Below, piece after piece: positions 33,909 through 43,542 of a stretch of 64,000 bases of DNA. The notes below the pieces were generated by a model, which was not told where the DNA came from, did no database searches, and was given only the letters and a program-made list of their open reading frames with translations. Each line of letters opens with the position of its first letter. Position 1 is the stretch's first letter. Source of the stretch: Mycobacterium sp. PSTR-4-N (lineage in GTDB: Bacteria > Actinomycetota > Actinomycetes > Mycobacteriales > Mycobacteriaceae); NCBI RefSeq assembly GCF_022348085.1, contig NZ_JAKRFN010000002.1:1-64000 (forward strand). The letters run 5' to 3'. Made by a program: the position numbers and the translations under genes.

Positions 33909-35882
33909 ATGATCACTCGCGTTCTGGTCGCCAACCGTGGCGAGATCGCCCGTCGGGTGTTCGCCACCTGTCGGCGGTTGGGCATCGGCACCGTCGCGGT
34001 CTACACCGATCCTGACGCAGCGGCACCGCACGTCGCCGAAGCCGACGTCCGGGTGCGCCTCGAGGGCACCCGTGGGTACCTTGACACCGCCCAACTGATC
34101 GCAGCCGCGCGGGCCGCGGGCGCCGACGCCGTCCACCCCGGGTACGGATTCCTTTCGGAGAACCCCGACTTCGCGGCCGCCGTGATCGACGCGGGCCTGA
34201 CGTGGATCGGACCGCCCGTGGCCGCGGTGGCCGCGATGGGCTCCAAGATCGAAGCCAAGAAGATGATGGCCGCTGCCGGTGTTCCGGTGCTCGACGAGCT
34301 CGACCCCGACACGGTGACCGCCGACATGCTGCCGGTACTGATCAAGGCCTCGGCCGGCGGCGGGGGCCGCGGCATGCGCGTGGTCCGCGAACTCGGCGAG
34401 CTGCCCGGGCAGGTCGAGGCCGCGCAACGCGAGGCAGAGTCGGCGTTCGGCGACCCGACGGTGTTCTGCGAGCGCTACCTCGACGCCGGGCATCATGTCG
34501 AGGTGCAGGTGATGGCCGACATGCACGGCACGGTGTGGGCGGTCGGCGAGCGGGAGTGCTCGATCCAGCGCCGTCATCAGAAGATCATCGAAGAGGCGCC
34601 CTCCCCGTTGGTGGAACGCACTCCGGGCATGCGGGACAAGCTGTTCGAGGCGGCCCGGCTGGCCGCCACCGCGATCGGATACACAGGCGCCGGCACCGTC
34701 GAGTTCATGGCCTCTGATGGGGGAGACTTCTTCTTCCTCGAGATGAACACCCGCCTGCAGGTGGAACACCCCGTCACCGAACTCACGTCGGGTGTGGACC
34801 TGGTGGAGTTGCAGCTGGCAGTCGCCGACGGTGCGCCGCTGGACGCGCACCCACCCGCGTCCTCCGGCTCGTCGATCGAGGCACGGCTCTACGCCGAAGA
34901 CCCCGCCAAGAACTGGCAGCCGCAGGCCGGCACCGTGCACCGATTCGACGTGCCCACGGCAGTCGTGCATTTCGAGCTGCTCGACCGGGCGGGGGTGCGT
35001 CTGGACTCCGGGGTGGGCGACGGCTCGGTGATCTCGGTGTTCTACGACCCGATGATCGCCAAGGTCATCTCCTGGGCGCCCACCCGGGACCGCGCCGCCG
35101 CGCTGCTGGCCGACGCGCTGACCCGCACCCGGCTGCACGGTGTGCGCACCAACCGTGACCTCCTGGTCAATGTGCTGCGCCACCCCGCGTTCATGACCGG
35201 CGCCACCGACACGGCGTTCTTCGACACCCACGGCCTCACCGAGCTCGCCGCCCCGGTGGCCGACGACGCAACGATCGGGCTGTCGGCGATCGCTGCGGCG
35301 TTGGCCGATGCCGCTCACAATCGCAGTACCGCAACGGTTTTCGCAGGCATTCCGAGCGGGTGGCGCAATCTCGCGTCGGGTTGGCAGACCAAGAGCTACG
35401 TCGATGACGAGGGCGGCACGCACGACGTCGCCTACCGCGTTACCCGCGACGGCGTCCGTGTCGCCGATCGCGACGACGTCACGCTGGTCACGGCGACACC
35501 CGAGACGATCGTGCTCGCCGTCGCGGGGGTGGACCGTCCGTTCACCGTCGCCCGCTACGGCCCCCTCGGTGATGACGTGTACGTCGACTCCCCCACCGCG
35601 GCGGTGCACCTGACGGCGCGACCGCGGTTCCCGGACCCGGCCGACGCCGTGGCACACGGTTCGCTGCTCGCGCCGATGCCGGGCTCGGTGCTGCGGGTGG
35701 GTGCCGCCGTCGGCGACACCGTCACCGCGGGCCAACCGCTGGTGTGGCTGGAGGCGATGAAGATGGAACACACCATCGCTGCGCCGGCCGACGGAGTGTT
35801 GGCCGAACTCAACGTCACCGCGGGAACGCAGGTGGAAGTGGGCGCCGTACTGGCGCGCGTCGATTCAGGAGAGGCGTCATGA
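33909..35882 (+). CDS. accA2: acyl-CoA carboxylase biotin carboxylase/BCCP subunit
   Basis: A 657-residue alpha subunit. The biotin carboxylase domain (about 1-445) starts ITRVLVANRGEIARRV and has HPGYGFLSEN, KASAGGGGRGMR and EMNTRLQVEHPVTE. The C-terminal biotinyl domain has EAMKMEH, with the biotin-bearing Lys at about 618. ATG 33909 follows a short gap from accD2. It carboxylates biotin with ATP and bicarbonate for AccD2. Confidence 0.94.
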   Translation: MITRVLVANRGEIARRVFATCRRLGIGTVAVYTDPDAAAPHVAEADVRVRLEGTRGYLDTAQLIAAARAAGADAVHPGYGFLSENPDFAAAVIDAGLTWIGPPVAAVAAMGSKIEAKKMMAAAGVPVLDELDPDTVTADMLPVLIKASAGGGGRGMRVVRELGELPGQVEAAQREAESAFGDPTVFCERYLDAGHHVEVQVMADMHGTVWAVGERECSIQRRHQKIIEEAPSPLVERTPGMRDKLFEAARLAATAIGYTGAGTVEFMASDGGDFFFLEMNTRLQVEHPVTELTSGVDLVELQLAVADGAPLDAHPPASSGSSIEARLYAEDPAKNWQPQAGTVHRFDVPTAVVHFELLDRAGVRLDSGVGDGSVISVFYDPMIAKVISWAPTRDRAAALLADALTRTRLHGVRTNRDLLVNVLRHPAFMTGATDTAFFDTHGLTELAAPVADDATIGLSAIAAALADAAHNRSTATVFAGIPSGWRNLASGWQTKSYVDDEGGTHDVAYRVTRDGVRVADRDDVTLVTATPETIVLAVAGVDRPFTVARYGPLGDDVYVDSPTAAVHLTARPRFPDPADAVAHGSLLAPMPGSVLRVGAAVGDTVTAGQPLVWLEAMKMEHTIAAPADGVLAELNVTAGTQVEVGAVLARVDSGEAS

Positions 35883-37039
35883 CCGGATTCGTGGAGACCG
35901 AGGAACAGCAGGCCCTGCGCAAGGCGGTGGGCGCGATGGCCGCCAACTACGGGCAGGACTACTACCTGGAGAAAGCCCGCGCCGGCCAGCACACCGACGA
36001 GCTGTGGGCCGAGGCAGGCCGCCTCGGCTTCATCGGGGTGAACCTGCCCGAGGAGTACGGCGGCGGCGGGGCCGGCATGTACGAGCTGAGCCTGGTCATG
36101 GAAGAGATGGCCGCGGCGGGGTCGGCGCTGCTGATGATGGTGGTCTCGCCCGCGATCAACGGGACGATCATCGCCAAGTACGGCACCGACGAGCAGAAGC
36201 AGCGCTGGCTGCCCGGCATCGCCGACGGCACGATCACGATGGCGTTCGCGATCACCGAACCCGATGCCGGCTCCAACTCGCACCGCATCACCACCACGGC
36301 GCGCCGGGACGGCAGCGACTGGATCCTGTCCGGCCAGAAGGTCTACATCTCCGGCGTCGACCAGGCGCAGGCCGTGCTCGTCGTGGGTCGCACGGCCGAC
36401 CACAAGACGGGCAACTTGAAGCCCGCGCTGTTCGTCGTGCCGACCGACACCCCCGGCTTCACGTTCACCAAGATCCCGATGGAGATCGTCAGCCCCGAGT
36501 TCCAGTTCCAGGTGTTCCTCGACGAGGTTCGGCTGCCGGCCGATGCGCTCGTCGGATCCGAGGACGCCGCCATCGCGCAGCTGTTCGCCGGGCTCAATCC
36601 CGAGCGCATCATGGGTGCCGCGAGCGCGGTCGGGATGGGTCGCTTCGCGATCGACAAGGCGGTCGACTACGTCAAGACCCGGCAGGTGTGGAAGACGCCG
36701 ATCGGCGCGCATCAGGGGTTGTCCCACCCGCTCGCGCAGAACCACATCGAGGTCGAACTGGCCAAGCTGATGATGCAGAAGGCCGCCAGCCTGTACGACT
36801 CGGGTGACGACGTGGGCGCGGCCGAGGCGGCGAACATGGCCAAGTACGCCGCCGGTGAAGCGTCGGTGCGCGCCGTCGACCAGGCGGTGCAGTGCCTCGG
36901 CGGTAACGGTCTGACCAAGGAGTACGGCATCGCGTCGGTGCTGACCGCGTCGAGGCTGGCCCGCATCGCGCCGGTCAGCCGTGAGATGGTGCTCAATTTC
37001 ATCGCGCAGACGTCGCTCGGGCTCCCCCGGTCCTACTGA
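35879..37039 (+). CDS. fadE12: acyl-CoA dehydrogenase (FadE12 type)
   Basis: A 386-residue acyl-CoA dehydrogenase that overlaps accA2 by 4 bp. Motifs are MAFAITEPDAGSNSHRITTTA, VYISGVDQAQ, NPERIMGAASAVGMGRFAIDKAVDYVKTRQVW and VQCLGGNGLTKEYGIASVL. It differs clearly from FadE13 in the same operon, so two separate oxidation steps or two chain types are handled. The substrate is not deducible. Confidence 0.9.
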   Translation: MTGFVETEEQQALRKAVGAMAANYGQDYYLEKARAGQHTDELWAEAGRLGFIGVNLPEEYGGGGAGMYELSLVMEEMAAAGSALLMMVVSPAINGTIIAKYGTDEQKQRWLPGIADGTITMAFAITEPDAGSNSHRITTTARRDGSDWILSGQKVYISGVDQAQAVLVVGRTADHKTGNLKPALFVVPTDTPGFTFTKIPMEIVSPEFQFQVFLDEVRLPADALVGSEDAAIAQLFAGLNPERIMGAASAVGMGRFAIDKAVDYVKTRQVWKTPIGAHQGLSHPLAQNHIEVELAKLMMQKAASLYDSGDDVGAAEAANMAKYAAGEASVRAVDQAVQCLGGNGLTKEYGIASVLTASRLARIAPVSREMVLNFIAQTSLGLPRSY

Positions 37040-37800
37040 TGCTGGTGACCTACGAGCGCGACGGCGCGGTGGTCCGGCTGACGCTCGATTCACCGCACAA
37101 CCGCAACGCGCTGTCGACTGCGCTGGTCGCGCAGGTGCAGGAGGGGTTGGAACGCGCGTCGGCCGACCCTGACGTACGGGTCGTCGTGCTCGGTCACACG
37201 GGCGGGACGTTCTGCGCGGGGGCCGACCTCGCCGAGGCGGCCGGCCGGGATCCCTCCGAGCTGGCCGTCGATCGGGCGCGGGAGATGACGCAGTTGCTGC
37301 GCCGCATCCTGACCTGCCCGCGTCCGGTCATCGCGGCCGTCGACGGCCATGTCCGCGCGGGCGGGCTCGGGCTGATCGGCGCCTGCGACATCGTGGTGGC
37401 CGGCACGGCCAGCACGTTCGCGCTGACCGAGGCCCGCATCGGGGTGGCTCCGTCGATCATCTCCCTGACGTTGCTTCCGAAGATGACCGCACGCGCCGCC
37501 GGCCGTTACTTCGTCACGGGCGAGAAGTTCGGCGCGGCGGAAGCCGCACAGATGGGTCTGGTCACGCTGGCGGCCACGGACGTGGCCGCCTCCGTCGACG
37601 ACCTGACGGCTGCGATCGCGCAGGCCTCACCGCAGGGCCTGGCCGAATCCAAGGCGCTGACCACTGCCGCGATCCTCGAGGACTTCGATCGACGGGCCGA
37701 AGCGCTGACGCAACGTTCGGCGGCGCTGTTCGTCTCCGACGAAGCCCGCGAGGGCATGCTCGCCTTCCTGGAGAAACGCAAGCCCCGCTGGATCGGCTGA
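37039..37800 (+). CDS. echA7: enoyl-CoA hydratase/isomerase (EchA7 type)
   Basis: A 253-residue crotonase-fold protein whose ATG shares one base with the fadE12 stop. It has the oxyanion-hole segments GGTFCAGADLAEAAG and DGHVRAGGLGLIGACDIVVA, followed by FALTEARIGVAPSIISLTLLPKM. In methylcrotonyl-CoA-type pathways this step hydrates the carboxylated enoyl-CoA. It is the last gene of the operon; the next gene starts 85 bp later. Confidence 0.9.
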   Translation: MLVTYERDGAVVRLTLDSPHNRNALSTALVAQVQEGLERASADPDVRVVVLGHTGGTFCAGADLAEAAGRDPSELAVDRAREMTQLLRRILTCPRPVIAAVDGHVRAGGLGLIGACDIVVAGTASTFALTEARIGVAPSIISLTLLPKMTARAAGRYFVTGEKFGAAEAAQMGLVTLAATDVAASVDDLTAAIAQASPQGLAESKALTTAAILEDFDRRAEALTQRSAALFVSDEAREGMLAFLEKRKPRWIG

Positions 37801-37885
37801 CAGCTCACAGTTTGGCCACGGACCTTGCATGTATCGCTGATCGTCGTAACCTGGGGGCGATGTGCGGACGTAGCAGGAGGCCCCG

Positions 37886-38464
37886 ATGAGCAGCCCCGCG
37901 TCGCGGAGCCGCTCGATGCGCGCTGCCGACACCGATCGCATCCAGGTCGCACAGTTGCTGACCGATGCGGCGGCGTCGGGCACGATCGGCGTCACGGAGT
38001 ACGAAGCCAGGCTGGCCCGGGCGTACGCGGCTCAGACCTGCGACGAACTGGATCGGCTGTCGGCGGATCTGCCCGGGGCGATCACGCGCGGGCGCAGCGG
38101 CACCTGCCGTCCCGCCCCGTCGAGCACCCTGCTGGCGATCCTGTCGGGCTACGAACGGCGTGGCCGGTGGAACGTGCCGAAGCGGCTGACCACGTTCGCG
38201 TTCTGGGGCGGCGGCGTCGTCGATCTGCGGTACGCCGATTTCACCGCGCACGACGTCGAGATCCGGACGTACACGATCATGGGTGGCCAGACCATCCTGG
38301 TGCCGCCGGAGGTGAACGTCGACCTGCGCGGCGTGTCGGTGATGGGCAGCTTCGACCACAGCATCGACGGGGAAGGCGCCCCCGGTGCGCCCTGCGTGCG
38401 GATCTCCGGGTTCGCTCTATGGGGCAGCGTCACGGTCAAGCGGAAGAAGCGTAAGTCGGCCTGA
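37886..38464 (+). CDS. DUF1707 protein with LiaF-like C-terminal domain
   Basis: A 192-residue protein after an AGGAGG site. Residues 10-60 form a DUF1707 (SHOCT-like) module: MRAADTDRIQVAQLLTDAAASGTIGVTEYEARLARAYAAQT. The rest is a beta-rich domain (FAFWGGGVVDLRYADF, VPPEVNVDLRGVSVMGSF, ISGFALWGSVTV) like LiaF/DUF2154 envelope-stress proteins. Its role is unknown; a cell-envelope sensing function is inferred. In M. tuberculosis the matching gene (Rv0966c) is separated from echA7 by the csoR-ctpV copper operon, which is absent here. Confidence 0.78.
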   Translation: MSSPASRSRSMRAADTDRIQVAQLLTDAAASGTIGVTEYEARLARAYAAQTCDELDRLSADLPGAITRGRSGTCRPAPSSTLLAILSGYERRGRWNVPKRLTTFAFWGGGVVDLRYADFTAHDVEIRTYTIMGGQTILVPPEVNVDLRGVSVMGSFDHSIDGEGAPGAPCVRISGFALWGSVTVKRKKRKSA

Positions 38465-38486
38465 GCGCCACGTCGGATCGGCGGGA

Positions 38487-40460
38487 CTAGCGTCGCCGCT
38501 TCGACCCGAGGTAGTCGCCGACCACTGCGGCGCCGAGCCCGTCGAGGTCCGGAACCACGACCCGGCCACCCACGCGCCGCGCCACCTGATCGATGAACCT
38601 CGCCAGACCGGGGTCGCTACCGAGCCGGAAGATCGTCACCTGCGCGCCCAACTTGGCGACCTCGTCGAACCCCTTCACGGTGTGGGCGATCGTGCGGGGA
38701 TGCGGTGGGTAGTCAAAAAAGACAGCAGAACGTCCATCTCGATCGAAATCCTCGAGATGGGCTGTCGGCTCGCCGTCGGTGACGACGAGGACGACCGGCT
38801 GTGCGTTCGGGTGTCTGCGCAGGTGCCGGGTCGCCAGCGCAAGCGCGTGGTGCAGGTTGGTGCCCTGCTCGTAGACGCCTTCCAGACCAGTCAGTTCGGC
38901 GGCCGTCACCGTGCGCGCGTAGCGGCCGAACGCGACGATCTGCAGCGCGTCGGAACGGAAGCGGGTGCTGACGAGGTGGTTCAGCGCCAGCGCGGTCTGC
39001 TTCATCGGCAGCCAGCGGCCCTCCATCACCATCGAGAACGACGTGTCGACGAGCAGCGCGACGGCGGCCTGGGTGCGGGTCTCGGTCTCGGAGATCTCGA
39101 CGTCGTCGACGGTGATGCTGATCGCGCCGGTGCGCTCACCGGTACCTGCCTCCCGCAAGACGGCGTTGGTGAGCGTCCGCGTCACGTTCCACGGCTCGGT
39201 GTCGCCGAACTGCCACGGCCTCGTCGCGCCGGTCAGCTCACCGGCGGCACCGGCACGCCGGGTGTCGCGCTCACCGTGGCGGCCCGAAAGCTGTTGAGCC
39301 ACATCGCGAAGCGCGGTCTGCCCGAGCTGGCGCATCGCCTTGGGCGACAGTCGCCACTGCCCGTCGGCACCGCGGTCGAGAAAGCCCTGGTTCATCAGCG
39401 CGCGTTCTAGTTCGGCCAGGGTGCGCGCGTTCACGGCGGCTTCGTCGCCGAGCTGGCGGGCGAGCATGTCGAGGTCGACGTCGTCCATCGTGGCGCCCGA
39501 ATAGCTCTGGGAGAGCTGCTCGGCGAGTTGCTCGAGCTCGGCGATGTCGGCCAGGGCCTGCGCGCCCTCGCCCATGCCGAGCGGGTCGTCGCCGGAGAAG
39601 CGCTCGGAGCCGTTCCAGTCCTCCCCCGGTCGGGCGGCCTGCAAATGCGCGTCGAGCCGGTCCAGCGCGTTCATCAGCGACGGGGAGCCGAACGCCTGCT
39701 GCGCCAGCGAGTCGAGCTCGGCACGCTGCTGCTCGGACAGGCTGTTGCGGAAGCGCTGCGCGGCCGCCGCCCGTTTGGCCAGCGAGTCGAGCAGCTCGTC
39801 GATGTCACGGGGATTCTCCGGGAAGAACTCGCCGTGCTTGGCCATGAAGTTCTCGAAGTCCTGCTGGCTGTCCTCGCCCTTGGCGTGCTTGTCCAGCAGG
39901 TCGTTGAGGTCGTCGAGCATGTCGTTGACGCGCTGGCGATCCTGGTCGGTCGCGTTCTCCAGTGCTTCTTTCATGCCCGCGAAACGCTGATCCAGCATCT
40001 CGCGGCCCATGAGGTCTTTGATCTGCTCGTACTTCTGCCTGGCCTCGGGGGAGCGCCAGTCGTACTCGGAGAGCTCCTGGACGGCCTTGGCCGGCGACGG
40101 TGACAGCGAGTCCAGTTGCAGCTCACCGAACCTCGCGTCGTCGTCGAGCGCACGCGCCAGTTCTTTGCGCTCGGCGAGCACCGCCTCGTCGAGCAATTTC
40201 TTGATGTCGGCCAGCGTGCCGTCGAGGTTGTTGCGCTGCAACAGTTCCCGGCGCCGACGGTTCGCCTCGGCGGCCAGTTTGTCGGCACCGGGCATGTTCT
40301 TCGACCCGCGACGCAGCAGTTCCTGCAGTGCACGCCGCGGCGACGTGCCCTCCATCACGTCCTGGCCGATGGCTTCCAGCGCCTCGCGCAGATCCACCGG
40401 AGGCGCCAGCGGGTCCGGCCCGCCGGTGTATCGCGAATACCGCGAGAAATGTTTAGCCAT
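38487..40460 (-). CDS. VWA-domain protein partner of MoxR-type AAA ATPase
   Basis: A 657-residue protein. Residues 1-440 are mainly helical and charged, with long runs such as LDDLNDLLDKHAKGEDSQQDFENFM. Residues 460-650 form a von Willebrand A domain with a complete metal site: DTSFSM (Asp472, Ser474, Ser476) and TDGEP (Thr561). MoxR/VWA pairs act as metal-inserting or assembly chaperones. Its ATG overlaps the AAA gene stop by 8 bp. Target unknown; it corresponds to M. tuberculosis Rv0959. Confidence 0.85.
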   Translation of the reverse strand: MAKHFSRYSRYTGGPDPLAPPVDLREALEAIGQDVMEGTSPRRALQELLRRGSKNMPGADKLAAEANRRRRELLQRNNLDGTLADIKKLLDEAVLAERKELARALDDDARFGELQLDSLSPSPAKAVQELSEYDWRSPEARQKYEQIKDLMGREMLDQRFAGMKEALENATDQDRQRVNDMLDDLNDLLDKHAKGEDSQQDFENFMAKHGEFFPENPRDIDELLDSLAKRAAAAQRFRNSLSEQQRAELDSLAQQAFGSPSLMNALDRLDAHLQAARPGEDWNGSERFSGDDPLGMGEGAQALADIAELEQLAEQLSQSYSGATMDDVDLDMLARQLGDEAAVNARTLAELERALMNQGFLDRGADGQWRLSPKAMRQLGQTALRDVAQQLSGRHGERDTRRAGAAGELTGATRPWQFGDTEPWNVTRTLTNAVLREAGTGERTGAISITVDDVEISETETRTQAAVALLVDTSFSMVMEGRWLPMKQTALALNHLVSTRFRSDALQIVAFGRYARTVTAAELTGLEGVYEQGTNLHHALALATRHLRRHPNAQPVVLVVTDGEPTAHLEDFDRDGRSAVFFDYPPHPRTIAHTVKGFDEVAKLGAQVTIFRLGSDPGLARFIDQVARRVGGRVVVPDLDGLGAAVVGDYLGSKRRR

Positions 40461-41868
40461 AGATGGTTTCGCCTTCTCCGGACACCTTGTCGATCCGCTT
40501 GGCGAGGTACAGCGCCTCGAGCGCGAGCTCGATCGCCGCCGCCCGTTGACCTTCCGTCGACGCCTCGAGGCGGCGCTGGATCTCCGCGACGGCGGGCACC
40601 TCGGGCAGTGCGGCGAGCACCTCGCGCGCCGACACCCGCTCCCCCGTCGTGACCGGCGAGCCGTTCTCGACCGCGGTGACGATCGGTCCGACGTCGATAC
40701 CGCCGAGCAGCCGCTGCGCAGTCTCGGCCGTGGCGCGCCGCAGCAGGTGTTCGAGTACCGCCTGCTCTCGGCCCTCTTCGCCGGACTCGAATTCCAGCTT
40801 GCCGCGCAGCACGTCGATCACGGTGCCGAGGTCGACCACCCGCGCCACCGGGTCCTGTTCGCCGAGCAGCGCGGCCCGGTGCCGCGCGGAGGCGGCGACG
40901 GTCTCCGCCGCGGCGATCGCGAACCGCGCCGAGACGCCGGAGCGCTGGTCGATCGCGGTCGATTCGCGCAGGGCGCGCGCGAACCGGGCGAGGATCGCCA
41001 TCAGGTAGGGCGGCACCTCGGCGGCCAGGTGCGCTTCCTGGGTGATGACGCCGACCTCGGCGTCGAGCTCGAGCGGGTAGTGCGTGCGGATTTCTGCGCC
41101 GAAGCGGTCCTTGAGCGGGGTGATGATGCGGCCGCGGTTCGTGTAGTCCTCCGGGTTGGCGCTCGCGACGACCAGGACGTCGAGCGGCAGCCGTAGCGTG
41201 TAGCCCCGGACCTGGATGTCGCGCTCCTCCATCACGTTGAGCATCGCGACCTGGATGCGCTCGGCGAGGTCGGGCAGCTCGTTGACCGCGACGATGCCGC
41301 GGTGCGCCCGCGGGATCAGCCCGTAGGCGATGGTCTCGGGGTCGCCGAGGCTGCGCCCCTCGGCCACCTTGATCGGGTCGATGTCGCCGACCAGATCGGC
41401 CACGCTGGTGTCGGGGGTGGCGAGCTTCTCGGTGTACCGCTCGCTGCGGTGCCGCCACGCGATCGGCAGGTCGTCACCGGAATCGGCGGCCCGCCGGATC
41501 GACTCCGGGGTGATGGGGCTGTACGGGTGCTCGCCCAGTTCCGCGCCGGCGATCACCGGCGTCCACTCGTCGAGCAGTCCGCTCAGCGCGCGCAGCAGAC
41601 GGGTCTTACCCTGCCCGCGTTCGCCCAGCAGCACCATGTCGTGGCCGGCGATCAGAGCGCGTTCCAGCTGCGGGATGACGGTGTCGTCGAAGCCGAGGAT
41701 GCCCGGCCAGATCTGTTCGGCGGTTGCGCCTGAGCTCAGCGCGGCCAGCAGGTTCTCCCGGATCTCGGCCTTGACGCTGCGCTCCTGATGCCCGGAGGCG
41801 CGCAGCTCGCCGACGGTGCGGGGCAGGTCTGCGGTGGCGGGCGAGGGTTGGAAAACTGAAGTCACCAC
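40453..41868 (-). CDS. MoxR/Mg-chelatase-like AAA ATPase
   Basis: A 471-residue AAA+ protein. Walker A is GERGQGKT (82-89). The expected Walker B region reads GIVAVNELPD, with Asn-Glu in place of the usual Asp-Glu. Sensor and arginine-finger regions follow (VVASANPEDYTNRG, PLKDRFGAEI). It resembles Mg-chelatase subunit I but has no porphyrin subunit nearby, so a MoxR-type chaperone role with the VWA partner is likely. It is probably read from the purNH direction through a large hairpin upstream. GTG start at 41868 or the next codon. Confidence 0.85.
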   Translation of the reverse strand: MVTSVFQPSPATADLPRTVGELRASGHQERSVKAEIRENLLAALSSGATAEQIWPGILGFDDTVIPQLERALIAGHDMVLLGERGQGKTRLLRALSGLLDEWTPVIAGAELGEHPYSPITPESIRRAADSGDDLPIAWRHRSERYTEKLATPDTSVADLVGDIDPIKVAEGRSLGDPETIAYGLIPRAHRGIVAVNELPDLAERIQVAMLNVMEERDIQVRGYTLRLPLDVLVVASANPEDYTNRGRIITPLKDRFGAEIRTHYPLELDAEVGVITQEAHLAAEVPPYLMAILARFARALRESTAIDQRSGVSARFAIAAAETVAASARHRAALLGEQDPVARVVDLGTVIDVLRGKLEFESGEEGREQAVLEHLLRRATAETAQRLLGGIDVGPIVTAVENGSPVTTGERVSAREVLAALPEVPAVAEIQRRLEASTEGQRAAAIELALEALYLAKRIDKVSGEGETIYG

Positions 41869-41886
41869 TCCACGCTACGACTGTTC

Positions 41887-41952
41887 CCGGCGAGCGCGCG
41901 GGTCTGCACGCAACACACCGCATCTTGCAGGCATTTTGCGCGCGCTCGCCGG
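41887..41952 (-). terminator. nested hairpin between purH and the AAA gene
   Basis: Perfect 14-bp outer stem CCGGCGAGCGCGCG (41887-41900) and CGCGCGCTCGCCGG (41939-41952), with an inner CTGCA/TGCAG pair. It starts 7 bp beyond the purH stop. No U-tract is visible on the minus strand, so termination may be partial, leaving readthrough into the AAA-VWA pair. Confidence 0.65.
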
Positions 41953-41958
41953 AGGTCG

Positions 41959-43542
41959 TCAGTGCGCGAAGTGACGCGCTCCGGTGAGGTACAGCGTGAT
42001 CCCGGCTTCCGCGGCAGCCGCGGTCACCTCGTCGTCGCGCATCGAGCCGCCGGGATGCACGACGGCTGTGACGCCGGCCTGCGTCAACGTCTGCAGCCCG
42101 TCGGGGAACGGGAAGAACGCATCCGAGGCCGCGACAGCGCCCTGCGTGCGATCACCGGCCCGCTCGACCGCCAGCCGCGCGGCGTCGACGCGGTTGACCT
42201 GACCCATGCCGACGCCGACGGTGGCGCCGTCCTTGGCGATCACGATCGCGTTCGACTTGACCGCCCGGCAGGTCCGCCACGCGAACACCAGGTCGGCCAG
42301 CACGGCGGGATCGGCCGGCGTACCGGTCGCCAACGTCCAGTTCGCGGGGTCGTCACCCGAGGCGTCGACGGCGTCGCGCTGCTGCACCAGCAGGCCGCCG
42401 CTCACCTGCCGGAACTCCGTACCCCCGTCCTGCGGCTCCGAGGCCACCAGGATGCGGATGTTCTTCTTCCCGCTCAGCACCTCCACCGCGCCGGGCTCGT
42501 AGGCGGGCGCGACGATCACCTCGGTGAAGATTCCCGCGACCGTCTCGGCCATCTCGACGCTGACCTCGGTGTTGGTGGCGATCACGCCGCCGAACGCCGA
42601 CAGCGGGTCGCATTCGTGGGCCTTGCGGTGCGCGTCGGCCACCGACACTGCCGAGACCGCGATGCCGCAGGGGTTGGCGTGCTTGATGATCGCCACGCAG
42701 ATGTCCTCGTGATCGAACGCCGCCCGCCACGCAGCATCGGCATCGGTGTAGTTGTTGTACGACATCTCCTTGCCGTGCAACTGTTCTGCCTGAGCCAGAC
42801 CCGGCCAGCCGCCGTCGTCGCTGTACAGCGCGGCCTGCTGATGCGGGTTCTCGCCGTAGCGCAGCACCGCGGTGCGCCGGAACGTCGCGCCGAACCACGG
42901 CGGCAGAGAGGCGGCGCCGGCCTCGGCGTCAGCCTCGGGCGCCAGCACCGACTCCATCCACGACGCCACCGCGACGTCGTACTCCGCGGTGTGACGGAAA
43001 GCCAACGACGCCAACTTCTTTCGCTCTGCGAGCGTGAACCCGCCGGCGCGTACCGCGGCCAGCACACCGTCGTAACCCAGCGGTTCCACGACGACCGCGA
43101 CGCTGGGATGGTTCTTGGCCGCCGCGCGCACCATCGACGGACCGCCGATGTCGATCTGCTCGACGCACTCGTCGACGCCGGCCCCGGAATTCACGGTCTG
43201 GGTGAACGGATACAGGTTCACGACGACGAGTTCGAAGGCTTCGACGCCGAGGTCCTCGAGCGCCGAAACATGCTCGGCCTTGCGCTGATCGGCGAGCAAC
43301 CCGGCGTGCACGCGGGGATGCAGGGTCTTCACCCGGCCGTCGAGCACCTCGGGGAACCCGGTCACGTCCTCCACCGGGGTCACCGGAACACCGGCTTCTG
43401 CAATGGTTTTCGCCGTCGAACCGGTCGAGACGATGCTGACGCCCGCCTCGTGCAGACCCTGGGCCAGCGGCACCAGCCCGGTCTTGTCGTAGACGCTGAT
43501 CAGGGCGCGGCGGATACGCCGCCTGCCGTCGTTGTCGGTCAT
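41959..43542 (-). CDS. purH: bifunctional AICAR transformylase/IMP cyclohydrolase
   Basis: A 527-residue enzyme for the last two steps of IMP synthesis. The N-terminal IMP cyclohydrolase domain (about 1-200) has [39 protein letters not shown] and the [14 protein letters not shown] turn. The C-terminal AICAR transformylase domain has [25 protein letters not shown] and the Lys-His of that motif. ATG 43542 overlaps the purN stop by 4 bp. Confidence 0.96.
   Translation of the reverse strand: MTDNDGRRRIRRALISVYDKTGLVPLAQGLHEAGVSIVSTGSTAKTIAEAGVPVTPVEDVTGFPEVLDGRVKTLHPRVHAGLLADQRKAEHVSALEDLGVEAFELVVVNLYPFTQTVNSGAGVDECVEQIDIGGPSMVRAAAKNHPSVAVVVEPLGYDGVLAAVRAGGFTLAERKKLASLAFRHTAEYDVAVASWMESVLAPEADAEAGAASLPPWFGATFRRTAVLRYGENPHQQAALYSDDGGWPGLAQAEQLHGKEMSYNNYTDADAAWRAAFDHEDICVAIIKHANPCGIAVSAVSVADAHRKAHECDPLSAFGGVIATNTEVSVEMAETVAGIFTEVIVAPAYEPGAVEVLSGKKNIRILVASEPQDGGTEFRQVSGGLLVQQRDAVDASGDDPANWTLATGTPADPAVLADLVFAWRTCRAVKSNAIVIAKDGATVGVGMGQVNRVDAARLAVERAGDRTQGAVAASDAFFPFPDGLQTLTQAGVTAVVHPGGSMRDDEVTAAAAEAGITLYLTGARHFAH

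Noticed and set aside
33762..35771. 669-residue open frame on the minus strand opposite accA2
   Set aside because: It is antisense to a clear gene. His/Arg/Gly-rich translation is typical of shadow frames in GC-rich DNA.
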